Part shown: piece by piece, positions 36,311 through 45,935 of the stretch
Layout of the letters: the number at the start of each line of letters is the position of its first letter
Position numbering within the stretch: the first letter of the stretch is position 1
NCBI RefSeq assembly: GCF_034259325.1
Contig: NZ_JAXIVS010000029.1
Coordinates: forward strand, 1 to 64,000
DNA: 64,000 nucleotides
Direction: 5' to 3'
From: Hyalangium ruber
Lineage (GTDB): Bacteria > Myxococcota > Myxococcia > Myxococcales > Myxococcaceae
Program-made: the position numbers and the translations under genes
The notes under the pieces: model-generated
Told to the model about the DNA's origin: nothing
Seen by the model: only the letters and a program-made list of their open reading frames with translations
Databases searched by the model: none

Positions 36311-39300
36311 ATGTCGCTGCCCGTGCTGCTCACCGCCGAGAACCTCCGCGCCAGCGCGGGAGGTGCCTTCGCGCGCGGCGAAGCGTACTGGCGCGAGGGA
36401 CGCGTCCTCTCCTGTGTTTTCGAGGACGACGTCCTGGAAGGCCTCGTCGAGGGAACCGCCAGGTACCGCGTTCGGCTCAAGGCGCTCAGCGGCGCCCTCG
36501 TGGGCCAATGCACCTGCCCGGTTCGGGAGGAGGTCTGTAAACACGCCGTTGCCCTCGGTCTCTCCTTCCTCGCGCAGCGAGGAGTTTCTTTCGAATCGCC
36601 GAGAGAGGTCGTCGCGGCCGAGTCGAGAGAGGGGCCGTTCGCGACGCGAAACGAGCTCGAGCGCTGGGCGGAAGGCCACCACGTTCGGCATGCGCTCACG
36701 GTCTCCGCGGAGGTCCTCTTCTCGGATCTGCCTATCAACGAGGCCCAGCGGAACGGTCTCCGCTATGCCCTGAACGGCCTCGCCGTCCGCGACGTGGGCT
36801 CCCGAGAGGGCACCCAGCGGCACGGAGGTGCGCGCGGGAAGGGCCTGGAGACGGCGCTTACCGAAGCGGCATGGGCTTATCTGCAGCAGGAAGCCAGCTC
36901 GGTGCAGCGAGCCCTCACCGAGGAGGCCACGCGTCTGGAGTCTCACGCGGACCCTCAGCTCGCTCCGCTGTGGACCCGCCTGCTCGAAGTGCGCCGCCTG
37001 TTCCGGTCCCATGCCGTCCCGCGCTCTCGCGAGCGGCGGGCCTCGTGTACCTGGAACTTCGATGCGGCGACGTGCGCGCTCACGTGGAAGGAGCCCGAGC
37101 GCGTCGTTCGCTCGGGCCCGGACTACGGCACCGTCGGCCCCGTGGCCCGGTTGACGTTCCCCGGAGGCGGCGAGGGCCAGGTGGAGTGCAACTGCATCAC
37201 TCGGCAGCGTGGCTGCGTCCATGTGCTCGCGCTCATCGACACGACCCTGGACGTGCTCGAAGACAGCACCCGGGTCGCCGAGGCACGGCGGATCGCCGAG
37301 GAACTCCTGCGTCCAAGCTGGGCGCGCGCGCTGAAGGAACTCGAGCTGTTCGAGGCCGAGGCGGCAAAGCCCCGTGCCGCCATCGAGGTGTGGTGGTGCA
37401 TCGAGCATGAGCTTGGGACGCTCACTGTGTCCCCCCTGGTGCGGAAGCAGACCCGCCGAGGCACCCTGAGCCCCGGCGCACGGATGCCCGCGGCCCGGTT
37501 GCTCGAAGACCACCGCGAGCTGCTCTCCGAGGCCGATCTCCGAATCGCCGAGTACCTGGCCTCCTGGGCTCCGGCATCTCGCGCGGCTGGAACCTATCCC
37601 TCGCGGGCGTTCCTCGCGCTCGTCGGACATCCCCGCGTCTCGCTCGATCTTCGCCCCGAAGAGCCCATCGAGGTGAAGCGCGTCCAACTCGGCTTCACCG
37701 CGCTCTCGGCTGGGGACCACATTCGCCTGGAACCCTCCATCGACGGAGAGCGCTTCAACCCGAAGCTCCTCGGGGCCCTGCTGCGCGCCTTCGCTCCGGG
37801 AGAGCCGCTGTTCACCGTCGAGGAGCAACGGAGCCGCTGTCTCCTCATCGACATGAACGAAGAGGCGCGGCGGATCTGGAGCGTGCTCGAAAAGCACGGC
37901 GACCAGTTCCCTCCCGAGAGCCACGAGCAGCTCCTCGAGCGTCTGTCCCGCCTCGAAGCACGCCTTCCGCTCGTCGTCCCCCCCACGCTGAAAGGGCGCG
38001 AACTCCAGACGGAGACGACCCCTGTCGTGCGCCTGCGCCTGCTCCCGGACGTGTCCCTCGAAATGGAGCTGTTCGTGCGGCCGGGCCCGGGAGCGCCTCT
38101 GTTCCATCCCGGCATCGGCCCGCGCGACGTGCTGCTCTCCCGCAACGGGGAGCGTGGCTACGTGCGCCGCCAGTTGATCCAGGAGGAGCAGCGGGCCCGC
38201 GCGGCGATCCTCCCGCTGCCCCTCGATGGCGCGGAAGAGGGCCCACCCTTCTGTTTCCGCATGGGAGACACGGAGGCGGCACTGGAACTCGTCGCCGCGC
38301 TCCAGAAGCCGCCAAAGGGCCTCGAGGTCGAGTGGATCGACGAGCGGCCGTTCATCGCCTCGGCTGTCGGTCCTGAAGCCCTGAGGGTGCAGATCGAGCG
38401 CAAGCGAGACTGGTTCGGCCTGTCGGGAGACTTGAAGGTCGAAGCAGGAAGGCTCGAACTCGCGGTGCTCCTGGACGCGGCCCGGCGACAGAAGCGCTTC
38501 GTGCGCGTGGATGCACAGCGGTGGGTGGAGCTCAGCGACACCTTGCGGAAGCGCCTGCTCGCGGTGGCGGACCACACCTTCATTGGCAAGAACCGTGTGG
38601 AGATCTCCCCGGGAGCGGTTCCTGCCATCAGCGCCCTGTTCGACGCAGGCGCGGAGATCGAAACCGCCCCGGCGTGGCAGCTCATGACCGAGCGCCTCGC
38701 CTCCTCGCTCTCGCTCAAGCCGAAGCCGCCCGCCACGCTGGGGACCACGCTGCGCGACTACCAGGTGGAGGGCCATGCCTGGCTCAGCCGCGTCGCGGCC
38801 TGGGGCGCCGGAGCGTGCCTGGCCGATGACATGGGGCTCGGGAAGACCGTGCAGGCGATCGCGGTACTCCTCGACCGCGCGCGACTCGGCCCCGCCCTCG
38901 TGCTGGCGCCGACCTCGGTCGCCTTCAACTGGGTGCAGGAGCTCCAGCGCTTCGCACCGAGCCTCCGTCCCGTGCTCTACGCGGAGCAGCCGGACCGGGT
39001 GAAGTGCCTGTCGAAGCTCAAGAAGAACGACGTGCTCATCGTGAGCTATGGCCTGCTCGTGCGTGATGCGGCGAACCTCGGCGCCATCTCGTTCTCGACG
39101 CTCGTGGTCGACGAGGCACAGGCGCTGAAGAACCCGAGCACCCGCCGGGCCCGCGCCGCGAGGCAGCTGAACGCGGGCTTCCGCATCGCGCTGTCGGGAA
39201 CGCCCCTGGAGAACCACCTGGGCGAGCTGTGGAGCCTCTTCACGGTCGTCTTCCCAGGCCTGCTCGGAAGCTGGGAGCAATTCCGGGAGCGCTTCGCCGC

Positions 39301-40186
39301 CCCCATCGAGCGCGGCAAGGATCCCGACGCGAGCGTGGCCCTCTCGCGGGTGATCAGCCCCTTCCTGCTCCGCCGTACGAAGCAGGAGGTCGCCCGCGAG
39401 CTGCCCCCGCGCACGGAGATTCAGGTGCCGGTGGCGCTCTCCGAGGAGGAGTGGACGCTGTACGAGGACGCGCGGCTGGCGGCGGTCGCGGAGGTCAGCA
39501 AGCAGGGCAAGGGCCTGCGCAATGAGCAGCAGCGCTTCCAGGTGCTCGCGGCGCTGACGCGGCTGCGCCTGCTCGCCTCGCACCCCCGTCTCTACGACTC
39601 GCAGTCGGAAATCACCTCCTCCAAGATGCGACGGCTCCTCGAGCTGCTGGAGGAACTGCGAAGCGAGGGCCACCGGGCGCTGGTGTTCAGCCAGTTCACC
39701 TCGCACTTGGACCTCGTCCGCGAGGAGCTGGAGCGTGCCGGTTTCACGTACCAGTACCTCGATGGCTCAACGCCCGCGGCGGCGCGCGCGAAGCGGATCC
39801 AGGCGTTCCAGGAGGGCGAGGGCGAGCTGTTCTTGATTTCTCTCAAAGCGGGAGGCACGGGCATCAACCTCACCGCGGCCGACTACGTCATCCACCTGGA
39901 TCCGTGGTGGAACCCAGCGGTGGAGGATCAGGCCACGGACCGGGCCCACCGCATTGGCCAGACGCGACCGGTGACGGTGTACCGATTGATCGCTCGGGGG
40001 ACCATCGAGGAGCAGATCCTCTCGCTGCACTCGGACAAGCGGGCGCTGGTGGCCGGAGTGCTCGAAGGGACGGATGTCGCGGCGCGGCTGACCACGAAGG
40101 ATCTGCTGGCGTTGCTGGCGGGGGGCGAGGCTCCGCGAGAGCGGCAGGACGACGAGGAAGAGCCGCGCACCCGCCTCGTTCACTGA
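36311..40186 (+). CDS. SNF2-family helicase with two SWIM-type zinc motifs
   Basis: 1291 aa, cytoplasmic SWI/SNF-like ATPase acting on DNA. A SWIM zinc motif at ~66-77 (CTCPVREEVCKH) and a second with identical CxCx6CxH spacing at ~293-305 (CNCITRQRGCVH). SNF2 ATPase: motif I LADDMGLGKT (~836), DEAQ (~934), SGTPLENHLGELWSLF, then the helicase-C half with VFSQFTSHLDL, AGGTGINLTAADYV and TDRAHRIGQTRPV (~1213). The ~500 residues between zinc motifs and ATPase are an SNF2_assoc-like region. Known relatives have one SWIM motif. Preceding spacer 101 bases; ATG at 36311. Role unknown; transcription- or repair-linked remodelling is likely. Confidence 0.92.
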   Translation: MSLPVLLTAENLRASAGGAFARGEAYWREGRVLSCVFEDDVLEGLVEGTARYRVRLKALSGALVGQCTCPVREEVCKHAVALGLSFLAQRGVSFESPREVVAAESREGPFATRNELERWAEGHHVRHALTVSAEVLFSDLPINEAQRNGLRYALNGLAVRDVGSREGTQRHGGARGKGLETALTEAAWAYLQQEASSVQRALTEEATRLESHADPQLAPLWTRLLEVRRLFRSHAVPRSRERRASCTWNFDAATCALTWKEPERVVRSGPDYGTVGPVARLTFPGGGEGQVECNCITRQRGCVHVLALIDTTLDVLEDSTRVAEARRIAEELLRPSWARALKELELFEAEAAKPRAAIEVWWCIEHELGTLTVSPLVRKQTRRGTLSPGARMPAARLLEDHRELLSEADLRIAEYLASWAPASRAAGTYPSRAFLALVGHPRVSLDLRPEEPIEVKRVQLGFTALSAGDHIRLEPSIDGERFNPKLLGALLRAFAPGEPLFTVEEQRSRCLLIDMNEEARRIWSVLEKHGDQFPPESHEQLLERLSRLEARLPLVVPPTLKGRELQTETTPVVRLRLLPDVSLEMELFVRPGPGAPLFHPGIGPRDVLLSRNGERGYVRRQLIQEEQRARAAILPLPLDGAEEGPPFCFRMGDTEAALELVAALQKPPKGLEVEWIDERPFIASAVGPEALRVQIERKRDWFGLSGDLKVEAGRLELAVLLDAARRQKRFVRVDAQRWVELSDTLRKRLLAVADHTFIGKNRVEISPGAVPAISALFDAGAEIETAPAWQLMTERLASSLSLKPKPPATLGTTLRDYQVEGHAWLSRVAAWGAGACLADDMGLGKTVQAIAVLLDRARLGPALVLAPTSVAFNWVQELQRFAPSLRPVLYAEQPDRVKCLSKLKKNDVLIVSYGLLVRDAANLGAISFSTLVVDEAQALKNPSTRRARAARQLNAGFRIALSGTPLENHLGELWSLFTVVFPGLLGSWEQFRERFAAPIERGKDPDASVALSRVISPFLLRRTKQEVARELPPRTEIQVPVALSEEEWTLYEDARLAAVAEVSKQGKGLRNEQQRFQVLAALTRLRLLASHPRLYDSQSEITSSKMRRLLELLEELRSEGHRALVFSQFTSHLDLVREELERAGFTYQYLDGSTPAAARAKRIQAFQEGEGELFLISLKAGGTGINLTAADYVIHLDPWWNPAVEDQATDRAHRIGQTRPVTVYRLIARGTIEEQILSLHSDKRALVAGVLEGTDVAARLTTKDLLALLAGGEAPRERQDDEEEPRTRLVH

Positions 40187-40250
40187 CTGGAAGCTTGAAG
40201 ACAGCCCCACTTCGCGTAACGGTGTGGCCTCTCAACGGGAGGACACACGG

Positions 40251-40616
40251 ATGAAGGCACTTTGGAAGTGGGCGGCAATGGCGCTGGCGGTGGGGGTGAT
40301 GGGCTGCGGCAACACCTCGGAGCACCTCGGTGGGGAATGCACCGAGAGCGCGTCATGTGAGGATGAGGAGCTCAGCTGCCTGTTTCAGTTCAAGGGCGGC
40401 TACTGTGGCTTCACGGGCTGCAGGGCGAACGCGGACTGTCCGGGCGGGTCCATCTGCGTGACCGAGGAAGGCGTGAACTACTGCTTCCGGACTTGCGACG
40501 AGAAGGCGGACTGCAACGAGAACCGCTCGTCGGAGAACGAGTCGAACTGCTCGTCGAACGTCACCCGCGTGGAATCGGGTTCGCAGAAGGTGTGCGTGCC
40601 GCCCTCGGTCGGCTGA
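40251..40616 (+). CDS. Small Cys-rich lipoprotein
   Basis: 121 aa. ATG at 40251 follows GGGAGGACACACGG, a good ribosome site, and gives a lipoprotein signal (MALAVGVMGCGN). The mature chain has about twelve Cys residues (CTESASCEDEELSC, CGFTGCRANADCPGG, CFRTCDEKADC), probably disulfide-bonded. This is a frequent myxobacterial lipoprotein type; function unknown. Confidence 0.75.
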   Translation: MKALWKWAAMALAVGVMGCGNTSEHLGGECTESASCEDEELSCLFQFKGGYCGFTGCRANADCPGGSICVTEEGVNYCFRTCDEKADCNENRSSENESNCSSNVTRVESGSQKVCVPPSVG

Positions 40617-40678
40617 GCTGATTACTTCCAGCCGGGATTTGGGGGACTGGAGTCGCGAGTCGGCTCTATCCTTTCTCG

Positions 40679-41467
40679 ATGCCTCTGCTCCCCCGTCTCC
40701 AGCTCTTCGAATTCCTCGATCAGCCGTGGCTGCCCGCGCCGTTGCGCCGTGGCGAGGTGGATTACCTGCGCGTCGTGCTCGACCGCATGCGGCCCTATGA
40801 CAGCGTGGCGCCGCAGCTGGCGGAGCTGCTCCGCACGGCGGGCACGGACCGGGTCGTCGATCTCTGCTCCGGCTCGGGGGGCCCATGGCGCACCCTGCTC
40901 CCGGCGCTGCGAGCGGTGCATGACCGGGCCGAGGTGGTGCTCACCGACCTCCATCCCAACCCAGGGCAGGAGCTGCCTCCTGGCGCGCACTACCGCGACA
41001 CCCCCGTCGACGCCACGCGCATTCCCGAGGAGCTGACGGGAGTGCGGACCCTCTTCGAGGGGCTGCACCATTTCCCCCCGGAGCGGGCTCGCGCTCTGCT
41101 CGCGGATGCCGCAGCGCGCTCAGTCCCCATCGCCGCCTTCGAGCTCACCCAGCGCTCGCTGCCGTACCTTCTAGGCCAGCTCCTGCTCGTCGTGCCCCTG
41201 GTGTGGGGCTTCACCCCGCTCATCCGCCCGGTGCGCTGGTGGCGCCTGGTCCTCACCTACCTGGTGCCCATCATTCCCCTGCTCGTCCTCTGGGATGGCG
41301 TGGTGTCGTCGCTGCGGACCTATGCTCCGGCGGACCTCGAGAGGCTGACGACGGGGCTCGGTGCCGACGGCGGGTACCGCTGGAGCAGCGGAACCCAGAG
41401 CGTGAAGGGAATGGTCATCACCTATCTCATCGGGCAGCCGGAGAGAACGAGACAGGAGGGTGCTTGA
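40679..41467 (+). CDS. SAM-dependent methyltransferase with membrane segments
   Basis: 262 aa. Class I methyltransferase core: VVDLCSGSGGPWRTLL (motif I), VVLTDLHPNP (motif II) and FEGLHHFPPERARALL. Unusual for the class, two hydrophobic stretches follow (~165-185 and ~195-215: LLGQLLLVVPLVWGFTP and LVLTYLVPIIPLLVLWDGV), so the enzyme is probably membrane-bound. Substrate unknown; a lipid or membrane-soluble compound is plausible. ATG at 40679; kinase 3 follows 29 bases later. Confidence 0.8.
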   Translation: MPLLPRLQLFEFLDQPWLPAPLRRGEVDYLRVVLDRMRPYDSVAPQLAELLRTAGTDRVVDLCSGSGGPWRTLLPALRAVHDRAEVVLTDLHPNPGQELPPGAHYRDTPVDATRIPEELTGVRTLFEGLHHFPPERARALLADAAARSVPIAAFELTQRSLPYLLGQLLLVVPLVWGFTPLIRPVRWWRLVLTYLVPIIPLLVLWDGVVSSLRTYAPADLERLTTGLGADGGYRWSSGTQSVKGMVITYLIGQPERTRQEGA

Positions 41468-41496
41468 GTCACCACCCCTGAGGTAGGGTGAAGCCC

Positions 41497-42966
41497 ATGG
41501 AGAGGTCTGCCGTGCCGGAGCTGGACCCGGCCTCGCTGCCCATGGGGACACAGGTGGGGCCCTGGCGTCTGGAGGGCTGGGGCGGCCGAGGCACCTACGG
41601 CGTCGTCTATCGTGCTGTTCGAGTGGGGCGCGAGGAAGCGGGCTGCGTGGCGCTGAAGCTGGCTTTGCATCCCGAAGACCCGCGCTTCGAGAGAGAGGTG
41701 AAGCTGCTGTCCAGCCTGCGCCATCCGAGTGTCCCGCGCTTCCACGGGCACGGAGGTTGGAGGCACCCTTCCGGCGCCGTGCATCCCTACCTGGCCATGC
41801 AGTGGATTCACGGAAGGCCGCTCTACGACTGGGCTGCCCAGCGCAACCCAAGCTCGCGTCAGGTGCTTCGGGTGCTGGCGCAGGTGGCGCGTGCGCTCGA
41901 AGCCGTGCATGCGGTCCACGCGGTGCATCGGGACGTCAAGGGAGGGAACGTCCTGGTGCGGCCGGCGGATGGGCGCGTCTTCCTGACGGACCTGGGCTCG
42001 GGCCACTACGCGGGGGCTTCATCGCTCACGCAGCAGGTACTGCCTCCCGGTACGCCCGCCTACCGCAGTCCCGAGGCATGGCGGTTCGTCCAACGCTTCG
42101 GCCATGACTCCAGCGCGCGCTACGCCGCCACACCCGCCGATGATCTCTTCGCATTGGGAGTGACCGCCTGCCGCCTGGTGACGGACGAGTACCCTCCCTC
42201 GACGGAGCCTGGAGAGGACACGGCGGGCTTGTGGCGAGTGGACAGTGAAGGACCGAGGCCTCCGGCGGCGATCAACTTCCGCGTGGAACTGCGACTCAAT
42301 GCGCTCATCCTCCAGCTACTCTCTGCGCGGCCCGAGGCACGTGGCACCTCGGCGGAGCTAGCGCGAACGCTGGAAGAGGTGGCGGAACAAGCGGGCCCGG
42401 AAGCGGATCATCCCCTCTTCGCCTGGGAGGCGCTCTCGCCCGCCTCGTGGAGCCCGGAGGATGTTGCCATCGCCGTGGGCCTTCACCAGCGCCCGCGCCG
42501 GCGAGACAGGCAAGTGGTGCGCTTGTCGGAGCAAAGGGATGCCGCTGAGAAGGCAGAAGAGCTGACCCGGGTAAGAGCTCCCGCGGAGGGTTCTCCATGG
42601 CGAACCCGACTCACCGCGCTGGCAGTGGGCGTGCTGATGCTGGTGGGGGACTGGCGGGGAGAGCCTCGGGAAGCCTCACCAGAGGATGGCGGCACGGCGG
42701 GCCTGGGAGACGACGCACGGACCTTTGTCGTGGCATCCGCGCCTGCACCGTCCCCAAAGGGTATCCGACTGGAAATTCCTCCCAAGCCATTCAAGGGGCA
42801 GCGCAAGGCTCCGTGCCCAAAAGGCGATGTCGAGATTCGGGGAGGGTGCTGGACCAAGCTGGAGACCCAGGCACCGGACTGTCAGGAGTATGCCTACGAA
42901 TGGAAGGGCGGCTGCTACCTGCCCATCATTCCCGCCGCACCGCCAGCCACCTCGGATCATCCATAG
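41497..42966 (+). CDS. Hanks-type Ser/Thr protein kinase with Cys-containing tail (kinase 3)
   Basis: 489 aa from the ATG at 41497; an in-frame GTG nine bases earlier is equally possible. Kinase domain ~20-290: glycine loop WGGRGTYGVVYRA, Lys in CVALKLAL, HRDVKGGNVLV (~143) and DLGSG, where Leu replaces the Phe of DFG. A hydrophobic segment near ~370-386 (RLTALAVGVLMLVG) could be a membrane anchor. The last ~60 residues hold three to four Cys in the pattern CPKGDVEIRGGCW...CQEY...GGCYLP. There is no PEGA domain. This tail is seen in a subset of myxobacterial kinases, in my recollection. Kinase 3 differs clearly from kinases 1 and 2. Confidence 0.85.
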   Translation: MERSAVPELDPASLPMGTQVGPWRLEGWGGRGTYGVVYRAVRVGREEAGCVALKLALHPEDPRFEREVKLLSSLRHPSVPRFHGHGGWRHPSGAVHPYLAMQWIHGRPLYDWAAQRNPSSRQVLRVLAQVARALEAVHAVHAVHRDVKGGNVLVRPADGRVFLTDLGSGHYAGASSLTQQVLPPGTPAYRSPEAWRFVQRFGHDSSARYAATPADDLFALGVTACRLVTDEYPPSTEPGEDTAGLWRVDSEGPRPPAAINFRVELRLNALILQLLSARPEARGTSAELARTLEEVAEQAGPEADHPLFAWEALSPASWSPEDVAIAVGLHQRPRRRDRQVVRLSEQRDAAEKAEELTRVRAPAEGSPWRTRLTALAVGVLMLVGDWRGEPREASPEDGGTAGLGDDARTFVVASAPAPSPKGIRLEIPPKPFKGQRKAPCPKGDVEIRGGCWTKLETQAPDCQEYAYEWKGGCYLPIIPAAPPATSDHP

Positions 42967-42995
42967 CGGTTGTCGGGCAGGGAGAGGGCACTGGG

Positions 42996-43024
42996 CAAAC
43001 CTGTCAGACAACCGGACAGGTTTG
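42996..43024. terminator. Strong hairpin after kinase 3
   Basis: A perfect 10-bp inverted repeat (CAAACCTGTC / GACAGGTTTG) with a nine-base loop lies between the convergent genes ending at 42966 and 43051. Its right arm GACAGGTTT recurs at 51704-51712. It can end both transcripts. Confidence 0.65.
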
Positions 43025-43050
43025 GAGGGAGCACCACCGAGCCGCGCCGC

Positions 43051-44217
43051 TCAGCCCAAGCCAATCCGAGGCAGCGTCACCTCGCGCACCTTGGGGATGC
43101 GGAAGCGATAGAGGAAGGCGTCGGCGAAGTAGTGGGCCAGCACGATGGAGTTGCCCACGAGCACGCCCATGGACCACATCGGCTGCTGGCGCAGGAAGAA
43201 GTCCGTGGCAGCGCCCTGGGTGGCCGTGTCCACCAGGGTGACGAAGGGGCTGTTGGCCACGCCCACGAGGATGAGCGGCAGCATCGCCGCCACCATCGCC
43301 GGCCAGACTGCGGCCTTGCCCAGCCGTGCCTCGGGCTCCTTGGCGGTGGGCTCGAGCATGCGCCCGGTGAGGAACGCGTACTCCAGGCCGTGGGTGCCCG
43401 CGCTGAGCACCGCGCCCCAACCCGGCCAGATCAGGGCGATGGAGACGATGCTGCACCAGCCCAGCAGATAGAAGCACTTGGGCCCGCTCTGCTTCGTGGC
43501 GATCAACGTGCTGGCGAGCCGTCCCGCGTACACGAGCCACACGGCCAACAGCACGTAACAAGTGGAGAACGGGAGGCTGCCGCGCTCGGCCTGCCCCACA
43601 TCCATCAGCGGGAAGTCACCCCGCTCGGAGGTGAGCGGCACCCAGAAGATGCGCACCAGCATCAGCGTGAGCGCCATGGGCACCCAGTACTTCTGGAGGT
43701 TGCGCTCGGTCTCGGAGGGAGGCGGTGCCCCGGCGGTGCGGCCGCGCAGGTTGTGCAGCGCCCACAGCCCCTTCACCTGGGAGAGCGTGTGGTGCGCGGC
43801 GAAGACATAGATGGTGGCGCCCAGGAGCAGGTTCGCCAGCGGCATGTGCTCCTTGGTGTACCAGGCCATCGCCAGGGTGACGACGAACACAGCGCCCGAG
43901 CCACCGAGCAGCAGGCTCTTCTGGTGCGGCGTGGTGTGCAGCAGGTCCCTGCGCACGAGGATGAGCAGGAAGGTGAGGATGACGTGGGTGCCGTTGAAGA
44001 GCAGGTACTGCGACACCCACCGGCCGATGGCGCGAGACAGCCCGCCGTCCGCCGCGCCGAGGAAGCTCGACATCCACAGGCAGAACAGGGCCACCGCCGC
44101 CGGGATGAACAGCAGGTTGACGTCCTGGCGCTGAGAGAAGAGCCAGGGCGCGCCGGCACCCAGCGAGGGCACCGCCACGGCCGGAGGAGCGGAGGTCAAG
44201 GTCACGGGCTGCGACAT
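43051..44217 (-). CDS. Polytopic membrane protein of unknown function
   Basis: 388 aa, about nine or ten transmembrane helices (for example VNLLFIPAAVALFCLWMSSF, HVILTFLLILVRRD, LLGWCSIVSIALIWPGW). Several His and charged residues lie in membrane-near positions (FNGTHVIL, FAAHHTLSQVKGLWALH, AHYFADAFLYRFR). The spread-out His pairs recall metal- or haem-dependent membrane enzymes, but I cannot name a family. ATG at 44217. No neighbour on the same strand, so probably a single-gene unit. Confidence 0.75.
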   Translation of the reverse strand: MSQPVTLTSAPPAVAVPSLGAGAPWLFSQRQDVNLLFIPAAVALFCLWMSSFLGAADGGLSRAIGRWVSQYLLFNGTHVILTFLLILVRRDLLHTTPHQKSLLLGGSGAVFVVTLAMAWYTKEHMPLANLLLGATIYVFAAHHTLSQVKGLWALHNLRGRTAGAPPPSETERNLQKYWVPMALTLMLVRIFWVPLTSERGDFPLMDVGQAERGSLPFSTCYVLLAVWLVYAGRLASTLIATKQSGPKCFYLLGWCSIVSIALIWPGWGAVLSAGTHGLEYAFLTGRMLEPTAKEPEARLGKAAVWPAMVAAMLPLILVGVANSPFVTLVDTATQGAATDFFLRQQPMWSMGVLVGNSIVLAHYFADAFLYRFRIPKVREVTLPRIGLG

Positions 44218-44390
44218 ACAGGGGCCCACTATACCCCCCCTCCTCTGGGCTGGCGTCGGGCGGTTGGCCGATGCCCGGCCCGGAGCCCACGGGAGGAAGA
44301 GGGCTCCCTGCCTGCCCGATGGGCGAGCGCCGAACCCAAGGCGGCGGGTTTCTCTCGGGCCCGGCCCCGTATCCGTAATATGCGCGCGCC
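44218..44390. promoter_or_regulatory. Divergent promoter region, membrane protein / TPR-CapA gene
   Basis: 173 bases between divergent starts. Only a TATCCGTAATATG-like AT-richer patch just before the plus-strand gene stands out. No repeat seen. Confidence 0.35.
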
Positions 44391-45860
44391 ATGCCCTCGC
44401 ACCTCCTCCTGCTGCTGGCCCTCGCCACCATGCCTCCCGCCGCCCCGGAGGACTCCCTCTCGGATGAGGCCACCGTCGCGACCCAGCAGCTCCACGCCGC
44501 CGTGGTGAACGCGCTCCTCTCCCCTTCCCAGGACCCCACCACCGCCGCTGCGGACGCCCACTTCGCCCGGGGCATCGAGGCCATCAAGGCCCGGGACTCC
44601 GCCGCCGCCATCACCGCGCTCTCCGCCTGCGTGCAGACCCTGCCCTCGCGCGTCGACTGTCGCTGGGAGCTGGGTTGGGCGTACTCGCTGGAGAACCGCT
44701 GGACCGAGGCCCTCGCGCAGTGGACCGAAGTGCAGAAGCTCAAGCCGGATCAACCCGACCTGGAGAGCGCTCTCGCCCAGGCCCAGGGTCAGGCCGCCCT
44801 CCAGGAGCGGCTGTCGAAGCCTCCCGAGCCCTCTCAGCGCCCTGCCCCGCCCAAGGACGCCAAGGTGCGCCTGCGCGCCACCGGAGACGTGATGCTCGGC
44901 ACCACCGTGCCCGAGGGCTACCTGCCCCCGGACGGCGCCCAGAGCGTCATCGCCGCCGTGCGCGGGCTGCTGGAGGACGCGGACCTCACCTTCGTCAACC
45001 TCGAGGGCCCGCTGTGCGACGGCGGCAAGACGACCAAGTGTCGCTCCAACAAGCAGTGCTACGCCTTCCGCTCGCCCACCTCCTATGGAGAGGTGCTCAA
45101 GGAGGCCGGTGTGGACGTGGCCTCCACGGCCAACAACCACTCCGGAGACTTCGGAGAGGAGTGCCGCCGGCAGACGGAAGCCACCCTCGACAAGCTGGGC
45201 ATCGCCTGGAGCGGCCCACCGGGCAGCGTGGCCACCGTGGAGCGCAACGGCCTGCGCATCGGCACCGTGGCCTTCCACACCTCACCGGGCTGCAACCACC
45301 TCAACAACCTGCCCACCGCCAAGGCGCTGGTGAGCGCGGTGGCCGCCTCGCATGACCTCGTCGTCGTCTCCTTCCACGGCGGCGCCGAGGGCGGCAAGGC
45401 GCTGCACGTGCCCCACGGCAAGGAGAAGTTCATGGGCGAGGACCGCGGAGACCTGCGCACCTTCACCCGCGCCATGGTGGACGCCGGCGCCCATGTCGTC
45501 CTCGGCCACGGCCCTCACGTCGCCCGCGCCATGGAGTTCTACAAGGGCCGCCTCATCGCCTACTCCATGGGCAACTTCGCCACCTACGGCCGCTTCAACC
45601 TCCAGGGTCCCCAGGGCCTGGGCATGGTGCTCGAGGTGGAGCTTGGCGCCGACGGCCGCTTCCTCTCCGGCCGCATCCTCCCCACGAAGCAGCAGGGCGA
45701 GGGCATCGTCGTGCCGGACCCCAATGGAGGTGTCATCTCCCTGGTGCGTCGGCTGTCGGCCGAGGACTTCCCCCAGAGCGGAGCGCAGGTGGCCGACGAC
45801 GGCACCCTCACTCCACGCGGCAAGGCGGCGAAGCTTTCCTCTCAGCAGTCCGCACCCTGA
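44391..45860 (+). CDS. CapA-family (PGA_cap) protein with an N-terminal TPR region
   Basis: 489 aa. Probable signal peptide (MPSHLLLLLALATMPPAAP). Residues ~50-145 are TPR-like helices (AHFARGIEAIKARDSAAAITAL, WELGWAYSLENRWTEALAQW). The CapA metallophosphatase-like domain (~165-440) has LRATGDVMLG, FVNLEGPL, VASTANNHSGDFG, VVSFHGGAEG and VVLGHGPHVARAMEFYKG...AYSMGNFA. Known: PGA_cap proteins include poly-gamma-glutamate synthesis factors and phosphoesterase-like enzymes; the metal ligands here look complete. A TPR fusion suggests work in a protein complex. Substrate unknown. Confidence 0.85.
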   Translation: MPSHLLLLLALATMPPAAPEDSLSDEATVATQQLHAAVVNALLSPSQDPTTAAADAHFARGIEAIKARDSAAAITALSACVQTLPSRVDCRWELGWAYSLENRWTEALAQWTEVQKLKPDQPDLESALAQAQGQAALQERLSKPPEPSQRPAPPKDAKVRLRATGDVMLGTTVPEGYLPPDGAQSVIAAVRGLLEDADLTFVNLEGPLCDGGKTTKCRSNKQCYAFRSPTSYGEVLKEAGVDVASTANNHSGDFGEECRRQTEATLDKLGIAWSGPPGSVATVERNGLRIGTVAFHTSPGCNHLNNLPTAKALVSAVAASHDLVVVSFHGGAEGGKALHVPHGKEKFMGEDRGDLRTFTRAMVDAGAHVVLGHGPHVARAMEFYKGRLIAYSMGNFATYGRFNLQGPQGLGMVLEVELGADGRFLSGRILPTKQQGEGIVVPDPNGGVISLVRRLSAEDFPQSGAQVADDGTLTPRGKAAKLSSQQSAP

Positions 45861-45935
45861 TTCATTGCTGCCCAAAAAGTGGGACCGGTGCCCACCGAGC
45901 GCGTGTCTGGCGGTTGCGTTACAAGGAATATCGCC

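Noticed and set aside
36155-39706. 1183-codon minus-strand open frame over the helicase gene
   Set aside because: Low-complexity Arg/Gln/Leu product; the plus-strand frame has all SNF2 motifs. Shadow frame.
36311-40186. Helicase as part of a phage-defence island
   Set aside because: No defence partner (nuclease, methylase, ATPase) is adjacent; neighbours are housekeeping and lipoprotein genes.
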